Positions 8,223 through 11,531 of a DNA stretch of 11,531 nucleotides are shown here, in pieces. The notes below the pieces were generated by a model. It was given only the letters and a program-made list of their open reading frames with translations, was not told the DNA's origin and searched no databases. A program made the translations under genes and the position numbers. The first letter of the stretch is position 1. Each line of letters starts with the position of its first letter. Source of the DNA: Rhodospira sp. (GTDB taxonomy: Bacteria; Pseudomonadota; Alphaproteobacteria; Rhodospirillales; Rhodospirillaceae); contig JANQGN010000015.1 of assembly GCA_028277295.1 (NCBI GenBank), forward strand, positions 1 through 11,531. The letters are read 5' to 3'.

Positions 8223-9049
8223 GGGGCGACGGCCTCTGGGCACGGGACACCGTGGGCCTCGCCGGTCAGCCGGCGCAGCAGGTCCGCTTGCAGGGCCAGA
8301 AGGGCCGGATCGGCGGGGTCCCGGGGTGGCGGCCCCGGGGGCTCGAGAGGGGCGTCCAGGGTGGCCGGGCGGCCGTGCAGCACATGCACCCGATGCCCCA
8401 GGCGGAGCGCCTCCAGCGGGTCATGGGTGACCAGCAGCACCGTCCGTCCGGCCAGAAGGCGCGCGGTCAGGTCTTGCAGGCGCAGGCGCGTGAGGGCGTC
8501 CAGGGCCGAGAACGGCTCGTCCATGAGGATCAGCGGCCGGTTCTCCATCAGCGCCCGCACCAGGGCGACGCGCTGGCGCATGCCCCCGGACAGGGCGTCG
8601 GGGCGGTCCGCCAGGCGATCGCCCAGGCCCACCCGCTCCAGCAGGGCGCGGGCGGCGGTCCGGGTCGCCGGGGTCCGGGTGCCGCGCAGGCGAGCGCCCA
8701 GGGTGGCGTTGTCCAGCACGGTGGCCCAGGGCAGCAGGGAATCCCGCTGCGCCAGGTGGGCGACGCGCCCGGCGAGCGGGTGGCCATCGTCGGTGGTGAT
8801 GGTGGCCTGGGCGTGGGTGCCATCCTCCAGGCCGGCCAGCAGGCGCAGCAACGTGGACTTGCCGACACCGCTGGGACCCAGCAGGGCGGTCACCCGGCCG
8901 GCGGGCAGATCCAGCGCCAGGCCGTCGAACAGGGGCAGGCCACCATAGGTCAGGCGGGCGTCAGCCAAACGCACGCCCAGGCCATGGGCGGGCGTGACAA
9001 GCCGATCTGCGGGACGGTCCGCCCGGGGCGGATGGGGGATGACGGTCAC
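8219..9049 (-). CDS. thiZ: ThiZ-like ABC transporter ATPase
   Basis: This 276-residue cytoplasmic ATPase powers the pyrimidine-precursor importer. All nucleotide-binding motifs are intact: Walker A GPSGVGKST (58-66), Q-loop Q101, signature LSGGMRQR (153-160), Walker B LILMDE (173-178), SALD D-loop (181-184) and switch H209. A proline-rich N-terminal segment of about 25 residues precedes the ABC core, slightly long for the family. The start I support is GTG 9049. Its Shine-Dalgarno GGTGAGG (9060-9054) lies only 4 bases upstream and runs into the riboswitch closing helix. A later start at GTG 8974 (V26) is possible but has no better ribosome site. It is the first gene of the thiZXY unit, unlike the thiY-first order common elsewhere. 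Confidence 0.92.
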   Translation of the reverse strand: MTVIPHPPRADRPADRLVTPAHGLGVRLADARLTYGGLPLFDGLALDLPAGRVTALLGPSGVGKSTLLRLLAGLEDGTHAQATITTDDGHPLAGRVAHLAQRDSLLPWATVLDNATLGARLRGTRTPATRTAARALLERVGLGDRLADRPDALSGGMRQRVALVRALMENRPLILMDEPFSALDALTRLRLQDLTARLLAGRTVLLVTHDPLEALRLGHRVHVLHGRPATLDAPLEPPGPPPRDPADPALLALQADLLRRLTGEAHGVPCPEAVAP

Positions 9050-9056
9050 GACGCCT

Positions 9057-9181
9057 CACCATTCCCTACGCCGGTGTCACCCGGATCAGGTTCAAGGGGT
9101 CGCTTCCCGTCAAGTCCCGCGCGGCGATTCGCGCGGCGGTGCTGGAAGCCTCTCAGCCGGAGCGCCGGCTCCCCCTGGTGT
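9057..9181 (-). promoter_or_regulatory. TPP riboswitch (THI element)
   Basis: Reading the minus strand, the conserved TPP aptamer blocks appear in order: GGGGGAGCC and CCGGCTGAGAGG (about 9175-9149, P2 and the pyrimidine-sensing CTGAGA), an extended P3 arm with a 7-bp CCGCGCG/CGCGCGG hairpin (about 9136-9117), then CCCCTTGAACCTGATC (9099-9084) and CACCGGCGTAGGGAA (9076-9062). P1 is CACCA (9180-9176) with TGGTG (9061-9057), placed as in the E. coli thiM aptamer. It binds thiamine pyrophosphate and turns down downstream genes. P1 shares GGTG with the thiZ Shine-Dalgarno sequence and there is no terminator hairpin with a T-run before the start codon, so control is probably translational. Confidence 0.96.
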
Positions 9182-9191
9182 CTCTTTGGTG

Positions 9192-9220
9192 ACAATGGGA
9201 GCGATGGGGGCGGGGGTCAA
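9192..9220 (-). promoter_or_regulatory. Candidate promoter for the thi operon
   Basis: TTGACC (9220-9215) and CATTGT (9197-9192) are separated by exactly 17 bases on the minus strand. The -35 is strong and the -10 weak (three of six consensus bases). Transcription would start near 9185, just before the riboswitch P1 strand, where a riboswitch promoter should end. No competing pair of this quality lies between here and 9350. Confidence 0.42.
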
Positions 9221-9350
9221 GAGGCCGCGCGCCGCCCCGGCGATCGTTCCGCCTCGCGGCGATCCTGCGCGTGGCGCGTGGTTGCGGGCCCTGGCGATCC
9301 CGGGTGATGATCTCGGTGTTCCGTGCCTCGCCCCCGTCTGGAGGTCCAAG

Positions 9351-9665
9351 ATGGACGACAAGACCCGCACCGAGATCGAAGCCGCCGCCTTCCGGGCCCT
9401 GGTGGCGCACCTGCAATGGCGGACCGACGTGCAGAACATCGATCTCATGAGTCTGTCAGGGTTCTGTCGGAACTGCCTGTGGAAATGGCTCAAGGCCGCC
9501 GCGGACGAGCGCGGCGTCGCGCTATCCAAGGATCAGGCGCAGCGCGCGGTTTACGGCATGGCCTATGCGGACTGGAAGGCGCGCCACCAGACCGAGGCCA
9601 GCGACGCGCAACAGCGAGCCTACGACTCCAGCCGGCCGCTGCATTCGGCCGTAAGCCGTTCTTGA
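9351..9665 (+). CDS. DUF1244 family protein
   Basis: This 104-residue, probably cytoplasmic protein belongs to the DUF1244 family of small alphaproteobacterial and gammaproteobacterial proteins of unknown function. The family core is clear: AAAFRALVAHLQWRTDVQN, then IDLMSLSGFCRNCLWKW with the CxxC pair C39/C42, then a YGMAYADWK segment. The two cysteines could hold a metal or be redox active, but this is not known. GGAGGT (9340-9345) lies 5 bases before ATG 9351, a strong ribosome site. The tail after about residue 84 (HQTEASDAQQ...) is polar and probably disordered. It is divergent from the thi operon, with 169 bp between it and the riboswitch, and is transcribed alone. Confidence 0.9.
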   Translation: MDDKTRTEIEAAAFRALVAHLQWRTDVQNIDLMSLSGFCRNCLWKWLKAAADERGVALSKDQAQRAVYGMAYADWKARHQTEASDAQQRAYDSSRPLHSAVSRS

Positions 9666-9701
9666 GTGTTCGGGGGAGTCCCTGGCCACAGTCAAGGCGC
9701 G

Positions 9702-9786
9702 TTTCTTGATGTTGTGGCGCTTTTAGGTGTACAAGCCCGAGTGAAAAGGCGGTTGCCAAAGATCCGATCGTGAAATTTTCTTGATG
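9702..9786 (+). repeat. Ten-base direct repeat TTTCTTGATG
   Basis: TTTCTTGATG occurs at 9702-9711 and again at 9777-9786, 75 bases apart. A related TTTTGATG lies at 9793-9800 and includes the -35 of the candidate phoU promoter. Spaced copies upstream of a promoter could be binding sites for an activator, or chance in an AT-rich patch. Confidence 0.35.
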
Positions 9787-9794
9787 CATGCCTT

Positions 9795-9823
9795 TTGATG
9801 GCGGCCCGCCTTTCTGCTATATG
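9795..9823 (+). promoter_or_regulatory. Candidate sigma-70 promoter for phoU
   Basis: TTGATG (9795-9800) and TATATG (9818-9823) are 17 bases apart, and a TG one base before the -10 (9815-9816) makes it an extended -10. This is the best promoter-like match in the window. Transcription would start near 9830, at the edge of the two-hairpin repeat, giving a leader of about 170 bases before phoU. Confidence 0.5.
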
Positions 9824-9827
9824 GATC

Positions 9828-9930
9828 TAGAGCAAATCCCGAGCGATCCGAACCGGATCGCGACGACGATTTGCTTGAAAACAAATTGTTAGAGCAGGGT
9901 GGGTGAGTCCAGAATCACGCACCATGCTCT
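9828..9930. repeat. Two-hairpin intergenic repeat element
   Basis: Two hairpins are joined by an AT-rich linker. Hairpin I has an outer stem AGCAAATC/GATTTGCT (9831-9838 with 9868-9875) and an inner stem GCGATCCG/CGGATCGC (9843-9850 with 9854-9861). Hairpin II pairs AGAGCA with TGCTCT (9891-9896, 9925-9930), GGTG with CACC (9898-9901, 9920-9923) and GTGA with TCAC (9903-9906, 9915-9918). Both begin with TAGAGCA (9828-9834, 9890-9896), and the linker contains AACAAATTGTT (9880-9890). The plan (TAGAGCA, ACCGG core, AAAACAA linker, second TAGAGCA) resembles intergenic repeats I recall from alphaproteobacterial genomes. It would be transcribed as the start of the phoU leader. Confidence 0.7.
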
Positions 9931-10002
9931 CTGTCAGCGTGATCTACGTCGAGCGGATCGCTGGCCGCAATGGCCGAGAGGATCGCGGAGGGCTGCGACA
10001 GC

Positions 10003-10743
10003 ATGGATGCCAGCGGAGCCAATCCTCACACCGTGCGTGCGTTCGACGCCGAACTGGCGGCCCTGGACGAGACCCTGTCCGAGATGGGGGAGCGTGTCGG
10101 CGCACAGATTCACGGAGCGATCGACGCCTTGGTGGCGCGGGATCCGGCGTGTGCCGCGGCCGTGACCAGCACCGACGCCGAGGTGGATGCGCTCGAACAC
10201 GTTCTGAACGAGCAAGCGGTGCGCCTGCTGGCCTTGCGCCAGCCCAAGGCCGACGATTTGCGCGCGGTGGTGGCGGCGCTGCGCGCGGCCACCATGCTGG
10301 AACGGGCCGGCGATTACGCGGCCGGCGCGGCCCGGCGCGGGGTCGCCGACCTGACGCCACCGCCGGGTCAGAGCGTCTCGGCCGTGCGCCGCATCGGGGT
10401 GCGGGTCGCGGACCTGCTGGCCGCGGCGGTGCGGGCCTACCTGGACCAGGACGTCGAGGCGGCGCTCGCCGTGTGGCATGAGGACGTGGAGATCGATGCC
10501 CTCCACTCCAGCCTGTTCCGGGAGCTGTTGACCTACATGCTGGAGGATCCGCGTGACATCGGGGTGTGCAGCCACTTGCTGTTCGTGGCCAAGAATCTGG
10601 AGCGGATTGGCGACCAGGCCACCAACATCGCCGAGTTGGCGCACTACCGTGTGACCGGCACCAACCTGGGAGGGGGCCGGCCCAAGGACGACTTGGCCAC
10701 CTTCGCCACGGCGGAGGAGAGGAAAGGGGTCGCTCCGGGTTGA
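10003..10743 (+). CDS. phoU: PhoU phosphate-signalling regulator
   Basis: This 246-residue cytoplasmic protein is built of two PhoU three-helix bundles. In the family it links the Pst phosphate importer to the PhoR-PhoB system and keeps the Pho regulon off when phosphate is plentiful. The second bundle carries a full metal-binding motif, E200-RIG-D204-QAT-N208. The first is ERAGDYAAG (E100, D104), where the usual Asn is Gly108. The N-terminus NPHTVRAFDAEL and the tail RPKDDLATF match alphaproteobacterial PhoU. I prefer ATG 10003, with GGAGGG (9987-9992) 10 bases upstream; ATG 9970 in frame would add 11 residues and has no good ribosome site. It stands alone here without pst or phoB genes on either side, unlike the usual pstSCAB-phoU-phoB order. 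Confidence 0.9.
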   Translation: MDASGANPHTVRAFDAELAALDETLSEMGERVGAQIHGAIDALVARDPACAAAVTSTDAEVDALEHVLNEQAVRLLALRQPKADDLRAVVAALRAATMLERAGDYAAGAARRGVADLTPPPGQSVSAVRRIGVRVADLLAAAVRAYLDQDVEAALAVWHEDVEIDALHSSLFRELLTYMLEDPRDIGVCSHLLFVAKNLERIGDQATNIAELAHYRVTGTNLGGGRPKDDLATFATAEERKGVAPG

Positions 10744-10798
10744 TATCCGGAGCCGACCACCAAGCCTGTCGCGAATGATCGGGCCTAATACTGCCAGG

Positions 10799-10834
10799 CG
10801 GCGATGAGCAAAGACTCATCACCACCCGTTTCTT
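10799..10834 (+). terminator. Weak candidate terminator after phoU
   Basis: GATGAG (10803-10808) pairs with CTCATC (10815-10820) around a six-base loop, and the stem can extend outward with one mismatch. A T-rich run (TTTCTT, 10829-10834) follows, but eight bases beyond the stem, too far for a classic rho-independent terminator. Confidence 0.28.
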
Positions 10835-10866
10835 CGCGCCACGCGGCGCGGCTGCCCGTCGACCAC

Positions 10867-10909
10867 CATCCCACCCTGCGATGAGGCGCGCGCACCGCTG
10901 GGTGGGATG
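10867..10909. repeat. Perfect 10-bp inverted repeat between phoU and the phasin gene
   Basis: CATCCCACCC (10867-10876) pairs exactly with GGGTGGGATG (10900-10909) across a 23-base centre that itself contains GCG-rich sequence. There is no T-run on either side. It may help end transcription of the two convergent genes or bind a protein; no known element is recognised. Confidence 0.5.
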
Positions 10910-10953
10910 AAGTCTTGGGATGACGAGGTCGCCAACGTCGCAGGACCAGACAT

Positions 10954-10974
10954 GATCGGCGGTGTCGGCCGATC
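10954..10974. repeat. 7-bp inverted repeat downstream of the phasin gene
   Basis: GATCGGC (10954-10960) pairs with GCCGATC (10968-10974) around a seven-base loop, 53 bases past the phasin stop. A hairpin here could protect or end the phasin transcript, but no T-run follows on the minus strand. Apart from this and the two dyads before it, the 283 bases 10744-11026 show no gene. Confidence 0.4.
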
Positions 10975-11026
10975 CTGAACGGTGCCGCCGGTCAGATCAT
11001 GGCCGTTCGCCCGCCAAGACCCGAGA

Positions 11027-11494
11027 TCAGGACGAGGAGGCGGCGGAGGACTTGCGCGCCTTAGGGGCGGCCTCGGCCTTCTCCATCATCTTTTTCATTT
11101 CCTCGAGGGTCTCGGAGAAGCGCTTGTTCAGCAGTTCGAACACCTCGTTGTTGGACTTGGCCATCAGTTCGGACATTTCGCGCATATTGGAGATCATGCG
11201 CTCGAATGCCTGCTTGGCCATCTCGGTGTGGCGTGCCACGGCGTCCTGCGGATCCTTCATGTCGCCCAGGGACTGCGCGGACTTGGCATACTCTTCCATG
11301 CTTTGGCGCAGCAACTCCGCCTGACGCTGCATCACCGCCTGCATGCCCTCGAACGCCAGCTTGTTGGCGTTGGTCAGCGCCTCGACGTTCTTCTTCTGGC
11401 TCTCCAAGATCGCATCAAGATCAAGGCCCGGTACCTTCAGGTCGGCCAGGTACTTGGTAAAATCCATGTCGAAAAAGGTTTCCGGCTTGGCCAT
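11027..11494 (-). CDS. Phasin family protein (polyhydroxyalkanoate granule coat)
   Basis: This 155-residue protein matches the Phasin_2 family. Phasins coat polyhydroxyalkanoate granules and control their size and number. The start (FFDMDFTKYLADLKVPGLD) and the ESQKKNVEALTNANKLAFEGMQAV-like stretch (about residues 30-53) are typical, followed by long amphipathic helices with Gln, Met and Glu and a coiled-coil look to about residue 140. The tail (KARKSSAASSS) is flexible and positively charged. There is no signal peptide or membrane helix. AAGGAG precedes ATG 11494 by 7 bases, a strong ribosome site that fits an abundant protein. The promoter lies outside the window. It is convergent with phoU. 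No polymerase (phaC) or regulator (phaR) gene is in view, and several phasin paralogues per genome are common. Confidence 0.9.
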   Translation of the reverse strand: MAKPETFFDMDFTKYLADLKVPGLDLDAILESQKKNVEALTNANKLAFEGMQAVMQRQAELLRQSMEEYAKSAQSLGDMKDPQDAVARHTEMAKQAFERMISNMREMSELMAKSNNEVFELLNKRFSETLEEMKKMMEKAEAAPKARKSSAASSS

Positions 11495-11531
11495 GATCCT
11501 TCTCCTTTGAAGGCGCAGGGTGGGGAACTGG

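Larger units (their letters stand above)
9666..10002. other. AT-richer non-coding region between the DUF1244 gene and phoU
   Basis: These 337 bases are clearly less GC-rich than the surroundings and hold no convincing gene. They contain a 10-base direct repeat, a sigma-70-like promoter and a two-hairpin repeat, each listed separately. A second, weaker promoter-like pair is TTGATG (9706-9711) and TACAAG (9730-9735) with an 18-base spacer. No rho-independent terminator follows the DUF1244 gene. Confidence 0.6.

Noticed and set aside
7608..9307. Long plus-strand open frames opposite thiX and thiZ and over the riboswitch
   Set aside because: Low-complexity Gln/Gly/Arg-rich shadows; the minus strand has intact transporter motifs and the riboswitch.
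9281..9310. TTGCGG with GATGAT 18 bases on, as a promoter for the DUF1244 gene
   Set aside because: The -10 matches only four of six bases with a non-optimal spacer, so it is not better than chance in this region.
9931..9950. CTGTCAG at 9931 as half of a Pho box before phoU
   Set aside because: Only one half-site is present; the second expected repeat 11 bases on does not match, and it lies downstream of the likely promoter.

Overview
The window is very GC-rich by eye and carries genes typical of an alphaproteobacterium that makes hopanoids and stores polyhydroxyalkanoate. Rhodospirillales or a relative is my best guess, from gene content and repeat style only. I recognise nine nearly certain protein genes, one certain riboswitch, two composite palindromic repeats and a few weaker regulatory sites. 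I see no phage, insertion sequence, CRISPR, tRNA or rRNA, and no clearly new defence or mobile system.

Layout. (1) Positions 1-315 hold an edge where a leftward gene may start, then non-coding DNA. (2) Positions 316-4987 run rightward: hpnA (hopanoid-associated epimerase) overlaps hpnN (hopanoid RND-type exporter) by ATGA, followed after 83 bp by an aldo/keto reductase. (3) Positions 4995-5094 hold an inverted pair of palindromic repeats between convergent genes. (4) Positions 9181 down to 5070 run leftward: a TPP riboswitch, then thiZ-thiX-thiY (ABC uptake of a thiamine pyrimidine precursor), then an RsmB/NOP-family RNA m5C methyltransferase 50 bp behind. (5) Positions 9351-9665 encode a small DUF1244 protein. 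(6) Positions 9666-10002 are AT-richer non-coding DNA with a good sigma-70-like promoter followed by a two-hairpin repeat. (7) Positions 10003-10743 encode an orphan PhoU. (8) Positions 10744-11026 are non-coding with three dyads, and a leftward phasin gene closes the window (11494-11027).

How the parts work together. HpnA and HpnN serve hopanoid membrane lipids: HpnN moves hopanoids toward the outer membrane, and the reductase behind it could act on the hopanoid side chain, though this is only inference. ThiZXY imports a pyrimidine precursor when thiamine pyrophosphate is low. The riboswitch closing helix P1 includes the first bases of the thiZ Shine-Dalgarno sequence, which suggests control of translation. 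PhoU and phasin are linked to phosphate status and carbon storage, but they are separate convergent units here.

The points most worth a second look are the P1/Shine-Dalgarno overlap, the methyltransferase riding behind the thi genes and taking its stop codon from a repeat hairpin loop, the reductase next to hpnN, and the promoter-plus-double-hairpin leader of phoU.
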